Positions 42,538 to 51,546 of a stretch of DNA of 64,000 nt are shown here, piece after piece. A program made the translations under genes and the position numbers. Numbering within the stretch: position 1 is the stretch's first letter; the number at the start of each line of letters is the position of its first letter. The DNA is from JAJDXW01 sp965202895 (lineage in GTDB: Bacteria > Pseudomonadota > Gammaproteobacteria > HK1). The stretch covers positions 124,001 through 188,000 of the forward strand of contig OZ241901.1 in assembly GCA_965202895.1 (NCBI GenBank), read 5' to 3'. Under the pieces are notes generated by a model. It ran no database searches. It had not been told where the DNA came from and saw only the letters and a program-made list of their open reading frames with translations.

Positions 42538-43596
42538 CTACAGGCGGCTCAGCTCGTCGCGTTCGAAGCGGGGGAGCGGCGCCCCGTCCGCGAAGGCGAC
42601 GCCCCTCCCGGAGCCGGCCCGGCCGATGACGGCGGCGGCGTGGCCGGCGCGCCCGAGCTCGCGGAGCGCCCCGTCGATCCGATCCGGGGCGAACCCCGCG
42701 AGCAGGGCCCCCGACGCGAGGGTTCCCCAGGGATCGACCCCCGCCGCGCCGCAGAGCGCCACCCCGGGCTCGAACCAGGCGATGCGGCGGCGGTCGATGG
42801 TGATCGCGACCCCCGACGCATCGGCCAGCTCGTAGAGGCCGGCGGAGAGACCCCCTTCGGTCGGGTCGTGGAGCGCCGCGGCCCCGGCCCGAGCCGCGGC
42901 GAGGGCCGGCTCCACCACCGAGATCCCGGGGGTCTCGAGGGCGGCCCGGGCCGCGTCGAGGGTGCGGGTGGAGACCGTGCCGAGTCGCTCGGGCGGCAGG
43001 AGGTCGGCGAGCACCGCCGCTCCCTCGACCGGCGCCGGCCCGATCTGGATCACCGCGTCCCCCGGCCGGAGGCCGCCGGTCGGCGCCGTCCGCTCCTCCA
43101 CCATCCCCAGCATCTGCCCGACGACGAGCGGCTGGCGCACCGCACCCGTCACCTCGGTATGGCCGCCGACGAGCGACGCACCCACCGCGTCGAGCGCGCG
43201 CCGCATACCGGTGAAGAGGGCTTCGGCATCGCTCGCCGTCGCCCCCTCCGGCAGCAGCACGCACGCGAGGAACCAGCGCGGCCGCGCGCCCGTCACCGCC
43301 ACGTCGTTCGCATTGACGACGACCGCATGCGCCCCGACCCCGGAGCCGGTGAGGGTGATCGGGTCGGTCGCCGCGACGAGGGTCCCCGCCTCGACCGCGA
43401 TCGCGCACGCATCCTCGCCGACCCGCGGTCCGAGCCTTACTTCGGGCGGCAGGTCGGCCGCAAGAAGCCGGTCGAGGAAGCCCGGCGCGAGCTTGCCGGC
43501 GGGAAGCGGGGCGGACGGGGCAGCCCCTTCCCCGCGCGCGGCCTCTTCCACGCGGCCCGGGGCGCGCCGGCGCCGATCCGGAGCCCGTTCGCTCAT
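42538..43596 (-). CDS. AIR synthase-like (HypE/PurM superfamily) protein
   Basis: A 352-residue ATP-binding protein of the AIR synthase superfamily. Motifs are LGPRVGEDACAIAV, ATDPITLTG, VVVNANDVAVTGARPRWFLA, VGGHTEVTG and the C-terminal DPTEGGLSAGLYELA. HypE and related hydrogenase proteins look like this, but the C-terminal PRxC cysteine required by HypE is missing; the protein ends FERDELSRL, and no other hyp genes are present. The reaction is therefore unknown; it may act on another carbamoyl or nucleotide intermediate. Confidence 0.78.
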   Translation of the reverse strand: MSERAPDRRRRAPGRVEEAARGEGAAPSAPLPAGKLAPGFLDRLLAADLPPEVRLGPRVGEDACAIAVEAGTLVAATDPITLTGSGVGAHAVVVNANDVAVTGARPRWFLACVLLPEGATASDAEALFTGMRRALDAVGASLVGGHTEVTGAVRQPLVVGQMLGMVEERTAPTGGLRPGDAVIQIGPAPVEGAAVLADLLPPERLGTVSTRTLDAARAALETPGISVVEPALAAARAGAAALHDPTEGGLSAGLYELADASGVAITIDRRRIAWFEPGVALCGAAGVDPWGTLASGALLAGFAPDRIDGALRELGRAGHAAAVIGRAGSGRGVAFADGAPLPRFERDELSRL

Positions 43597-44069
43597 CCGT
43601 GCATGGTACCGCGCGTTCTCCCCGGCGGCGCCAAGCGCCCCGGGCGCTGTTCGTAAGTTATTGATATAGAGGGTATAGAGAGGGGGTCGAGATATTTCTT
43701 ACCCCCACGGAGACGGCGTTCTTCCGTGGTTTGGGTTCGGTTCGAGGGGGTTGCTGGCGGATTTCACCCCACGGAGCCACTTGCGCGGGCACGGCGTCCT
43801 GGGAACGCTTGTGTCCCGCCCGCATTGATCGGCGGCGGCCTCGCCGTCCCATTTGCGGGCGGGACGCCCGCGTCTGGAAGACGCGCCGTTCCCAGGACGC
43901 CGTGCCCGAGAGCGTTCGCGAGAAGCGTGCCCGGCAAAAACCCCACCGCGCACATGCGGCGCCAGGCGCCGCCCTTTCGCGCCGCCCCGGCGGAGGGAGA
44001 TAATGCGCGCCGCGCAACCCGCTCCCGTCCCATCCCCCCGTCCCCGCCGGCCCCCAGGAGGAACCGTCC
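43597..44069. other. 473-bp intergenic region with repeat element
   Basis: No gene is seen. It contains an AT-rich patch (about 43650-43680, TATTGATATAGAGGGTATAG), and the 121-bp hairpin element at 43787-43907. The rest should hold the divergent promoters. Confidence 0.5.
43787..43907. repeat. 121-bp MITE-like hairpin element
   Basis: The outer arms are a perfect 21-bp inverted repeat at 43787-43807 and 43887-43907 (core CGGCGTCCTGGGAACG / CGTTCCCAGGACGCCG). A second perfect 12-bp pair, GTCCCGCCCGCA / TGCGGGCGGGAC, lies inside at 43813-43824 and 43854-43865. The right half (GCGGGCGGGACGCCCGCG, CCGTTCCCAGGACG) matches the repeat found inside the DUF1156 methylase at about 390-440 and 595-645. 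No coding sequence is present, so it would need proteins in trans to move. Confidence 0.75.
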
Positions 44070-45083
44070 ATGAAGGTAGGGCTCTTCGTCACCAACCAGC
44101 AGTATCTCGACACCGACATGGTGAGCGCGCTCGACGATCAGATCGCGATGGTCCACCTGGCCCGCGACAAGGGTTGGGACTCCGTGTTCTCCGGCCAGCA
44201 CTACCTCAACGAGGGCAACAACCAGCAGCTCCAGATCGTGCCCTTCCTCACCCGGCTCATGCCCGAGGCGGGCGAGATGACCACCGGGCTCGGGATCCTC
44301 CTCCTCGGCCTGCACAACCCGGTCTACACCGCCGAGACCGTCGCCTCGCTCGACGTCATCGCGCGGGGAAACTTCGTGTTCGGGGTCGGTCTCGGCTACC
44401 GGGACGTCGAGTTCGACGCGTTCGCGGTGCCGAAGGGGCAGCGCGCGAAGCGCTTCGAGGAGTATCTCGATCTCGTGAAGCGGCTGTGGACGGAGGAGTC
44501 CGTCACCCACGAGAGCGACACGGTCAAGCTCGACGGGGTGCGGATGAACGTCCGCCCGGTGCAGCGCCCGCATCCGCCGATCTGGATCGCCGCGAACAAC
44601 GAGCGCGCGGTCCGGCGGGCGGCGCGGATGGCCGACGCCTGGTACGTCAATCCGCACTCCACGATGGAGACCATCCGCCACCACCTCGGCATCTACCGCG
44701 ACGAGCTCGACCGGCAGGGCCGGGCGATGCCGCGCGAGCTCCCGGCCGTCAAGGAGATCTTCTGCGCCCGCGACCGCGCGGCCGCGATCGAGATGGCCGG
44801 CCCCTACCTCGCCGGCAAGTACCGGGACTATGCGAAGTGGGGGCAGGACAAGGTGATGCCGGCGGACGAGACCTTCGACCAGGACTTCGACGACCTCCTC
44901 GAGAGCCGCTTCGTGCTCGGCTCGCCCGAGGAGTGCTACGAGCAGCTTCGCCCCTATTGGGAGGAGTTCGGGGTGAACCACCTCACCTTCCGCACCCATT
45001 GGGCGGGGATGCCGCTCGCCACCGCCCTCTCCAGCATCCGGCTGATCTCCGACGAGCTGCTGCCGGAGCTGAAGAAGGTCTGA
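44070..45083 (+). CDS. LLM-class flavin-dependent oxidoreductase
   Basis: A 337-residue luciferase-like monooxygenase. It starts MKVGLFVTNQQYLDTDM, with DSVFSGQHYLNEGNN, GLGILLLGLHNPVYTAETVA and VFGVGLGYRDVEFDAFAVPK following. The flavin-site PIWIAANNERAVRRAARMAD and a C-terminal helix run complete it. It uses FMN or F420 to oxidise an unknown substrate. A second, distinct LLM gene lies at 54134. Confidence 0.92.
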   Translation: MKVGLFVTNQQYLDTDMVSALDDQIAMVHLARDKGWDSVFSGQHYLNEGNNQQLQIVPFLTRLMPEAGEMTTGLGILLLGLHNPVYTAETVASLDVIARGNFVFGVGLGYRDVEFDAFAVPKGQRAKRFEEYLDLVKRLWTEESVTHESDTVKLDGVRMNVRPVQRPHPPIWIAANNERAVRRAARMADAWYVNPHSTMETIRHHLGIYRDELDRQGRAMPRELPAVKEIFCARDRAAAIEMAGPYLAGKYRDYAKWGQDKVMPADETFDQDFDDLLESRFVLGSPEECYEQLRPYWEEFGVNHLTFRTHWAGMPLATALSSIRLISDELLPELKKV

Positions 45084-45326
45084 GCCGCTCCGTGTCTTCC
45101 GTACGAATCTACCGGGCGTGGATAGAAGGGCTCCTTTCACAGGGGTTCCTGATCATGCACACTTCCCGTTCGGATCGAGTAATCGGTGCGGCATGGGCGG
45201 AACGCGCAAGGCGACGCGGGCGAGTCGAAGGAACGTCTTGCAAACGGACCTGGCTCGCCGGATGAGCTTCATACATGGCCAGGTAAAGGTTGGACTTCGG
45301 GAACCGAGATCAGGAACACAAGGCCC

Positions 45327-46319
45327 ATGGCACGCAGAGCACCATACACCAAACTGAAAAAGGACGGTCAACGTCGTCCGCCACACGTAAGAGGTGACGT
45401 CGTATTTCGGGGATTTCAGTGCCTGCGGAGCGAGTGCGTACAGTTCATTACCATTCCTGAAGATCGAATCGGGCCTGATTTCGAGATATTCTGCCCGGCC
45501 TGCAATTTCTCCCATGAAGCAGGCGGGGAAACGAAATTCTTCGACTACCGACTGGTTTACACGGATGATCAACGTATAATCGAAAAAGGAGAATTCCTCA
45601 TTCTTCACGACGACTACATCAACGAGGCACAGCGGCTCAAGTATTGCCTGCTGTGCTACACGTTGAAACCACTCGATCACTTCGATGTCCATAATTCACG
45701 GCGATCCGGACGTCAAGGAGAGTGCCGTCTTTGCAAGACGATCTACAATGGGATCAAGAACCAGTCCCGAATTACCGACCAATACCGCGAGGCGGCGCAA
45801 CGCCGCCGGCTTTACAAGCGCCTTGCGGGAGAAACCGGGAGAATCGACAGCAGGGAGATATTCGAGAAGTTCGGTGGTTGTTGTTTCAAGTGCAATCGGA
45901 AACTCCATTACACCTCGGCTGGCCAGCAGGAGATCAATCTGGACCATACACTCCCCATCCGGTTTCTATGGCCGATTCACACCGGGAATGCAACTCTGCT
46001 TTGTTCGGATTGCAACAACCAGAAACACGATCGCTGGCCTTCGGAATTCTACGACATTCGTCACCTCAGGTCGCTGGCCCGCCTGACGGGCTATCCTTAC
46101 GACTTGGTGTCCGGTCAGCCGAGGGTCAATGAGGAAGCCGTAGCCGAAATCCTCGCGGATACCGATTCGTTCATCGAAGAGTGGATTCATCGCCCGGACG
46201 AAATACGGAAGGTGCGACGCATGATCCGGGAACATACGGAAGTCGACATTTTCGAACATGCGACCCACGTCCCGCTTCATCTGCGAGATCCGGACGAACC
46301 GGCCGCCGGGGACGCCTGA
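45327..46319 (+). CDS. HNH endonuclease, putative restriction enzyme
   Basis: A 330-residue, cysteine-rich protein. Zinc-ribbon-like pairs occur early (IFCPACNF; YCLLCYTLKPLDHF; GECRLCK). The C-terminal half has the HNH core GGCCFKCNRKL ... INLDHTLPIRFLWPIHTGN ... LLCSDCNNQKHD, with His-Asn-His positions and a structural CxxC pair. The ATG at 45327 starts MARRAPYTKLKKDG. Its stop is 3 bp from the stop of a convergent DNA methyltransferase gene, so it is most likely the nuclease of a restriction-modification system. Base composition is noticeably less GC-rich than flanking genes. Confidence 0.82.
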   Translation: MARRAPYTKLKKDGQRRPPHVRGDVVFRGFQCLRSECVQFITIPEDRIGPDFEIFCPACNFSHEAGGETKFFDYRLVYTDDQRIIEKGEFLILHDDYINEAQRLKYCLLCYTLKPLDHFDVHNSRRSGRQGECRLCKTIYNGIKNQSRITDQYREAAQRRRLYKRLAGETGRIDSREIFEKFGGCCFKCNRKLHYTSAGQQEINLDHTLPIRFLWPIHTGNATLLCSDCNNQKHDRWPSEFYDIRHLRSLARLTGYPYDLVSGQPRVNEEAVAEILADTDSFIEEWIHRPDEIRKVRRMIREHTEVDIFEHATHVPLHLRDPDEPAAGDA

Positions 46320-46322
46320 CTC

Positions 46323-49004
46323 TCAAGTCATCACTAGAAAGCTGTGCTCGCTGACGGTTCCCTTGTCCCGGATTCCGTGCGATTCGCAATGGGCTACGTC
46401 CTCGAATGCTATCTCGATCTTGCGGAACCACTTTCGAGCGATTGCGGAGATTTCGTTTGCCATGTCACACTTCCGACTTTTCCCGAGATGCAACACGCAC
46501 ACCCCGCCGGGATTAATCCGTTCGCGTGCCTGGCGCAGGACCGGTTCATACACCTTGAAGCTCCGTTTCTGTCGTTCGTCGACGAATGCCGGCGGCCGTT
46601 CCTTGAAGTCGGATGCCGTCCAACCGGCGAACCATAGCCTGATCCAGTTCGCCAGGTAGAAGCGCGTGCTGTCGAAGAACGGAGGCGAAGTAATGACAGC
46701 GTCGAGCCCGTCCACATCCCGGGCCCAGAGACGGGTAGCATCCTGGTATATCGATGAACCCTCCACGAACCCGGCGGGCCTTTCCACCTTCAGGGACCGC
46801 GCTACCTTCTCCGCCAGCTTCTCGATGAGAGCCTTGTACACGGTCTCTCCGGTTGGTGAAAACGGAACGATGGGGTGTGAACGGCGACTCAAGGCGTAAG
46901 GTCGGTTCCCATGGAGAATATGCAGGAGACAGGCGAATACCAGCGCCGCATGGGGCGTGGTCGGGGGGGTCTCCTGGAAAAATCTTCGTGCAACGATCAC
47001 TTCGCTGAACGTGTCTGGATGGAAGTAGTCGCGCAGCGGACCGTTGAACCGGACGTTCGCAGCATCTTCGAGCTCGGCTCGCGTGGGGCGATGTTCATGT
47101 ATGAACCGACCCAATTCTTCGATCAGTTCCTGGCAGCCTCGCTGCGACGCTGGTTGGAGCTTGGCCGCGGCAATCGGCGCCGCCGCGGGACTGATGTCGA
47201 AGCTCCAGGCAGCGACTCCCTGAAGAGCCGCCTCGAATGGAATCGTTCCGACCCCCCCGAAGGGATCCAGAAGGCGGTCACCGGGCGTGGTGAAGGTCTT
47301 GACCAGATGATGAGCGAGTGATGGCTTCATTTTGCCCTGGTAGGAACACAGGGAGTGCAATGGATTCCCCCAATTGCGTTTGGCGAAGATGCCTTGACGG
47401 TGGGGGAGCTCTCCTTTGAAGCAGTCCCACCCGGACTCCCAGGAGGCGCGAGTACGCATCGTGTGTGATCTCCACGGTCGTGCGGGCACGGTGGCGACCA
47501 TCAAGACCTGCCGAAGCGGCTGTCCGGTCCTCGAAAGACGTTGGCGCAATACGATGTCGCGACCGAATTTGCAACCGCGGGAGCGCAGCAACTCGGCCAG
47601 AATTGCCGGCGTATCTACCCGAACCCCGGCGTAGGCGGAGTCGCCGATGTCGATCAGCAAAGGCGACGATGGAGACGCATGGTGCAGTAGACCATCGAAC
47701 ACTTGCTGCATGTCTGCGAAATAATTCGAAACCATCCGGGGAATGCGTCGATCATAGGTTCTTTCATCAAGCCTCCGTACCACCTCTTCCACACTTTTCG
47801 AGACCGGTCGAGACGTCTTTCCGGTCGTAACGTCGTTGATCCCGGCCGTCACCGTCCGGCGGCGAAAGGCCGCGAGATCGCTCCTTGCTCGCAGCGCGCG
47901 CAGAAACCACAGTTCGATCTTGGTGTTCCGGTAGTAGTTCGTACCGTTCAGGTAGGGGGGAGAAGTGACGATGGCGTCGATCTCCAAATCCGGGATAATA
48001 TCCAGGCGTTTGGCATCCCCAACCACCAGCAGCGGCGCCTCGGACAGAGTATGGACGTGCGCGATGTCGCGAGCCATCGATCTCAGGCGATTGGCCACTT
48101 CCTCGCAGAGGTCCGGGACGATACTACCTCGTTCGTATGCCTTCCGGAAACGCAGATCGCCGCGCCGGATGAGGTTGGAGCAGGGGACGAGCGCCGAAAC
48201 AGTCGCAACGGTCGCAATGGTCGCCGCGCCCGGATCCCTGAAATCCAACGCGTCGAGCCAGCTCCGCAACCTGAAACAAGAATCCAGGATGTCCGGTGAA
48301 AAAAACCTGCTCTCGCCGAACGTTCGCAAATAAGTCTCTGCGAGGCTTCGATCCGGTTCGTGCCCGATCAGAATAGACGGCAGAGTGCCCGCCAAGCGCT
48401 GAACCCGCGCAGCCAGCCGAAGACGCTCCCCTGCGGGCATCTCCAGAATCTGCGCTTTGGCGTCCACCAGATACTGAAGCAACGGATTGAGTTCGCAGTA
48501 GAAACCTTGGCGACCCAGTCGGGCGACCGTGAGTGGAGTCGTTCCTGCGCCCGCGAACGGGTCCAGGACCCGGGTGGCATCGGGGGCAAACGACTCCAAC
48601 ATCTTCTGGACGAATTCCGGGGAGTAGCCTTCCAGATAGGGATACCAGCCGTGCATCGGTTCGGCGCTTCCTCCGCGAAACGTCGCCTGAACCGGATCGA
48701 CGAATCGATCGAGGAGCGGCTCGACCTCCGGCAACAGGTCGAGCTGGGCGCCGTCCGTGCGCCCCGCTGCTTCTCGCAGGCGTCCGAGGCAGAACGCATT
48801 GAGGCTGACTCCCTCGTCATCGGCTGCCGACCGAAGCCGGTTGAAGCTGCCTGAACCAAGGAGACGGCGGAGATCTTCACTCGACAGCGGCTTGAGTGCC
48901 CTATACAAGGCCGCATCGTCCGGTCCGAAGGCAAGCTTCAGGCTGCGCCTTCCGGCACTTTTTGCAGGATAATCAGCAAAATAGACGGACTTGAACTGCT
49001 GCAT
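46323..49004 (-). CDS. Two-domain DNA methyltransferase (m4C/m6A type)
   Basis: An 893-residue protein with two methyltransferase units. The first has VLDPFAGAGTTPLTVARLG (motif I, about residue 148) and AIVTSPPYLNGTNYY (motif IV, about 348). The second has LLDPFGGVGTIPFEAALQG (about 580) and AVITSPPFFDSTRFY (about 774). The SPPY/SPPF motifs are those of amino-methyltransferases acting on cytosine N4 or adenine N6. Two fused units suggest each strand of a non-palindromic site is methylated, as in type IIS or IIG-like systems (inference). The ATG at 49004 lies just downstream of a palindromic operator. The HNH gene is convergent with it. Confidence 0.87.
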   Translation of the reverse strand: MQQFKSVYFADYPAKSAGRRSLKLAFGPDDAALYRALKPLSSEDLRRLLGSGSFNRLRSAADDEGVSLNAFCLGRLREAAGRTDGAQLDLLPEVEPLLDRFVDPVQATFRGGSAEPMHGWYPYLEGYSPEFVQKMLESFAPDATRVLDPFAGAGTTPLTVARLGRQGFYCELNPLLQYLVDAKAQILEMPAGERLRLAARVQRLAGTLPSILIGHEPDRSLAETYLRTFGESRFFSPDILDSCFRLRSWLDALDFRDPGAATIATVATVSALVPCSNLIRRGDLRFRKAYERGSIVPDLCEEVANRLRSMARDIAHVHTLSEAPLLVVGDAKRLDIIPDLEIDAIVTSPPYLNGTNYYRNTKIELWFLRALRARSDLAAFRRRTVTAGINDVTTGKTSRPVSKSVEEVVRRLDERTYDRRIPRMVSNYFADMQQVFDGLLHHASPSSPLLIDIGDSAYAGVRVDTPAILAELLRSRGCKFGRDIVLRQRLSRTGQPLRQVLMVATVPARPWRSHTMRTRASWESGWDCFKGELPHRQGIFAKRNWGNPLHSLCSYQGKMKPSLAHHLVKTFTTPGDRLLDPFGGVGTIPFEAALQGVAAWSFDISPAAAPIAAAKLQPASQRGCQELIEELGRFIHEHRPTRAELEDAANVRFNGPLRDYFHPDTFSEVIVARRFFQETPPTTPHAALVFACLLHILHGNRPYALSRRSHPIVPFSPTGETVYKALIEKLAEKVARSLKVERPAGFVEGSSIYQDATRLWARDVDGLDAVITSPPFFDSTRFYLANWIRLWFAGWTASDFKERPPAFVDERQKRSFKVYEPVLRQARERINPGGVCVLHLGKSRKCDMANEISAIARKWFRKIEIAFEDVAHCESHGIRDKGTVSEHSFLVMT

Positions 49005-49021
49005 CAATGGTCCTCTTCGTT

Positions 49022-49052
49022 GTAGTAACTACCATTATATGGTAGTTACTAC
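49022..49052 (-). promoter_or_regulatory. Tandem palindromic operator overlapping the methyltransferase promoter
   Basis: Two 11-bp palindromes, GTAGTAACTAC (49022-49032) and GTAGTTACTAC (49042-49052), have centres exactly 20 bp apart, two helical turns. Together they form a perfect 13-bp inverted repeat with a 5-bp spacer. Between them the minus strand reads TATAAT (49034-49039). The stretch ends 18 bp before the methyltransferase ATG. This is the layout of an operator that would block RNA polymerase when bound by a dimer pair. The regulator is not identified; the methyltransferase itself is one candidate. Confidence 0.75.
49034..49039 (-). promoter_or_regulatory. -10 box TATAAT of the methyltransferase gene
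   Basis: A perfect TATAAT on the minus strand sits between the two operator palindromes. No good -35 hexamer is found 16-19 bp upstream, so the promoter may be weak or activator-dependent. A GAAGAGGA ribosome site follows before the ATG. Confidence 0.65.
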
Positions 49053-49611
49053 TCTCTCCGCATCCAAGGCTGCTGGTCATGTGGCCATCCTCTCCTGATG
49101 AGAGGGGGCTGTCCATCGGCAATTCCCCCCTTCATCCGTAGGAATTCCGGCCAGCGGATCAAGGGGATCTGGGAAAAATCGGGGGTTTCGGGATACCGAT
49201 GGATTGACGGCAGGCGAAGCGGCCACTGCGGTTCGATTCGTGCCCACCGACCGGCTACGATCTCCGCCGAGCGTCGCTCCGTTCGAGTCGGGGCCAGCCG
49301 GTTCGATCCTGGCGAATACGGTCTGCTGCTCCACGAGCCCTTCCATGGCGGACCCGCGGGCGTAGCCCGGAATGCGCCTTCAGGGCTCCGTGTCTTCCGC
49401 CGCCTCGACGCCGCGAAGTCCGCTCCGCGGAAGCGTCTACGGTCCCTCGGCAGATGCGGAGCCGCGGATTCTCGACGATGTGGCTGCGAACGACGTCGGC
49501 GGCGGGTTCGGCGCGCTGTCGGTCGCCCTGAAGGTCCAGGTCCGCGATTGATGAGTGGTGCGTGATGCACCAGCATCCCCGCCTGCGGTCCTTCCGCCGG
49601 TGGAGGCGGCC
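49053..49611. other. About 560 bp without a supported gene
   Basis: Overlapping frames are open on both strands, but none resembles a protein family or has a good ribosome site. It lies between the restriction-modification module and the VapBC pair and may be a junction of mobile segments. Confidence 0.4.
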
Positions 49612-49863
49612 ATGCGAACCACGCTGAACATCGACGACGACCTGCTCATCGCGGTAAAGGAGCTTGCCAGACGCGAGTCCAGATCCGCGGGAGCGGTGGT
49701 GTCGGCCCTGCTGCGGCAGTCCTTGTTGCACGGCGCGAGGGGCGGGGAAGAGAGTGCAGGGGAGGAGACCGGCGTCGAGTTCGGGTTTCGTCCGTTTCCG
49801 AAGCGGGGCGGGATCGTCACCAACGAGCTGATCGATCGGCTGCGCGAGGAGAGCGGCGAGTGA
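49612..49863 (+). CDS. vapB: VapB-type antitoxin
   Basis: An 83-residue protein. It starts MRTTLNIDDDLLIAVKELAR, a ribbon-helix-helix-like VapB N-terminus, and ends with an aromatic/charged tail (FGFRPFPKRGGIVTNELIDR) that would wrap the toxin. GGAGG precedes the ATG. Its stop overlaps the toxin start, the usual antitoxin-first order. Such antitoxins typically repress their own operon. Confidence 0.85.
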   Translation: MRTTLNIDDDLLIAVKELARRESRSAGAVVSALLRQSLLHGARGGEESAGEETGVEFGFRPFPKRGGIVTNELIDRLREESGE

Positions 49864-50291
49864 TGCGGGCGCTTCCGGACGTGAACGTCCTCATCGCCTT
49901 GCTGGACGCCGGACATCTCCACCACGAGGCAGCCCGGCGATGGCTGCGGGACAACGTTCGGCACGGGTGGGCGACCTGCCCGATCACGGAGAACGGATGT
50001 TTGCGGATCATGGCGCAGCCGGGCTATCCCGGCCGCCTGCCGGCGCCCGTCGTCGCCGAACGGCTCCTCGAGGCGACCGCCACCGAGCACCACCGGTTCT
50101 GGCCCGACGCGGTGAGCCTTCTGAGCCGGAGGGTCGTGGAATGGCGCCGGATCATCGGGCCGAAGCAGATCACCGGCGTCTATCTGTTGGCGCTTGCCGT
50201 CGAGCGGCAGGGGCGGTTCGCCACGTTCGACGCACGCATTGCCCCGGATACCGTCGTCGGAGCCGGTGAACGGCATATCAGCGTCGTCTGA
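49863..50291 (+). CDS. vapC: VapC-type PIN-domain toxin
   Basis: A 142-residue PIN-domain ribonuclease. The acidic residues are in LPDVNVLIALLD, CPITENGCLRIM and GRFATFDARIAPD, matching the PIN active site. The ATG at 49863 overlaps the antitoxin stop (TGATG); a GTG three bases earlier is an alternative. VapC toxins cleave RNA, often tRNA or rRNA. It is unusually near an R-M module, as accessory islands often are. Confidence 0.88.
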   Translation: MRALPDVNVLIALLDAGHLHHEAARRWLRDNVRHGWATCPITENGCLRIMAQPGYPGRLPAPVVAERLLEATATEHHRFWPDAVSLLSRRVVEWRRIIGPKQITGVYLLALAVERQGRFATFDARIAPDTVVGAGERHISVV

Positions 50292-50458
50292 GGAGCGCAG
50301 GCGCCCATCCGCCGGCCGAGAACCGCCGGTTGCACCGGACCTCCCCGGCCGCCGACCCGTTCCGTTGCGTCGAATCCCTGTGGACGACGGGGTAAATCGC
50401 TAACGGACGGCAGCGTCTCACCCGATCATGAGCACCGGATTGGAGGCGGGTCCACCTC

Positions 50459-51328
50459 TCATGCGGGCGGGTCGAGGAAGTCCTCCATCCACGCCCGGTA
50501 GTCCGTGTCGCGGGTGACGCGGCGCATGAGGTCCGGCGGGGCGACCCCCGTGAGCTCTCCGGGCGGGGCGCCCTCGCGGAGCGCCTTCAGGGTCTCGTAG
50601 ACGGCGTTCACCGCCGCCGCGAACGGCTGGTGGCCCTGGAGGGCGATCCGCACCCGGCGCCCCGCGAGCCAGCTCCGATCCCGGAGCTCCGGACCGACGC
50701 CCCCCAGGATGAGCGGGAGCCGGGTCGCGCTGGCCACCGCCGCGACCTCCGCGCGGGTGCGAAGCCCGACCATGAAGAGGGCGTCGACCCCGGTCGACTC
50801 GTAGGCCCGGGCGCGCGCGACCGCATCGTCGATGCCGGTGACCGCGGCCGCACTCGTCCGGCCGGCGACGACGAGCCGCGGGTCCTCGCGGCCCGCGAGG
50901 GCGGCCCGCATCTTGCCGGCCCCCTCCTCCACGGAGAGCAGGCGGGTGCGCCCGAGCTCGCCGAAGGGCTGGGGCAGGTCGGTGTCCTCGATGGAGAGGG
51001 CGGCGACCCCGGCCGTCTCGAGCTCCTCGACGGTCCGCTTCACGTTGAGGGCGTTCCCGTAGCCGTGGTCGGCGTCCACGAGGAGCGGCAGGCCGCCCGC
51101 CCGGTTGATGCGGTAGGCCTGCGCCGCGAACTCGCTCAGGGTGAGGACGATGAGGTCCGGGGCGCCGAGCACCGTCATCGAGGCGACGGAGCCCGCGAAC
51201 ATGCCGACCTCGAAGCCGAGGTTCTCGGCGATGCGGGCCGAGATGGGGTCGAACACGGAGCCCGGGTGCACGCAGGCGTCCCCTTCGAGGACCGCGCGGA
51301 AGCGCTCGCGCCGATGTGTCCAGTCCAT
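50459..51328 (-). CDS. Isocitrate lyase/PEP mutase family protein (oxaloacetate decarboxylase-like)
   Basis: A 289-residue TIM-barrel enzyme. Family motifs are HPGSVFDPISARIAENLGFE, MFAGSVASMTVLGAPD, LLVDADHGYGNALNVKRTVE with its metal-binding aspartates, and ALSIEDTDLPQPFG. The KKCGH loop of isocitrate and methylisocitrate lyases is absent, so decarboxylation of oxaloacetate or a related 2-oxo acid is more likely, as in the oxaloacetate decarboxylase subgroup. The start is the ATG at 51328. Confidence 0.86.
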   Translation of the reverse strand: MDWTHRRERFRAVLEGDACVHPGSVFDPISARIAENLGFEVGMFAGSVASMTVLGAPDLIVLTLSEFAAQAYRINRAGGLPLLVDADHGYGNALNVKRTVEELETAGVAALSIEDTDLPQPFGELGRTRLLSVEEGAGKMRAALAGREDPRLVVAGRTSAAAVTGIDDAVARARAYESTGVDALFMVGLRTRAEVAAVASATRLPLILGGVGPELRDRSWLAGRRVRIALQGHQPFAAAVNAVYETLKALREGAPPGELTGVAPPDLMRRVTRDTDYRAWMEDFLDPPA

Positions 51329-51546
51329 GAACGTTCTCCCTGGAGACCGGGGTCGGAGATCGGGCCGCGGGCCGGTGGGGCGGCGCCGCCCACCGGGTCG
51401 AAGCGCCGGCCGGCCGCGAATATAGCCGAGTCGTGCCGCATCCGCTCCGGGTCCGGGCCGCGTCGACGCCTTCCGCTCCGTCCGGGCGCGGGCCGCGGGT
51501 GTGCCAGAATCGCGCCCCGAACCGGAACGGCGGAGCGGCGGCCCAG

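Noticed and set aside
42538..43596. Assignment as HypE or SelD
   Set aside because: The HypE C-terminal cysteine motif is missing, and the N-terminal Sec/Cys motif of SelD is absent as well.
45084..45326. An operator like that at 49022 upstream of the HNH gene
   Set aside because: I looked for GTAGTWACTAC in this stretch and did not find it, so coordinated control of both R-M genes by that site is not supported.
49098..49565. A 155-codon plus-strand frame between the R-M module and vapB
   Set aside because: No family resemblance, no ribosome site, and an overlapping minus-strand frame is equally open; coding is not supported.
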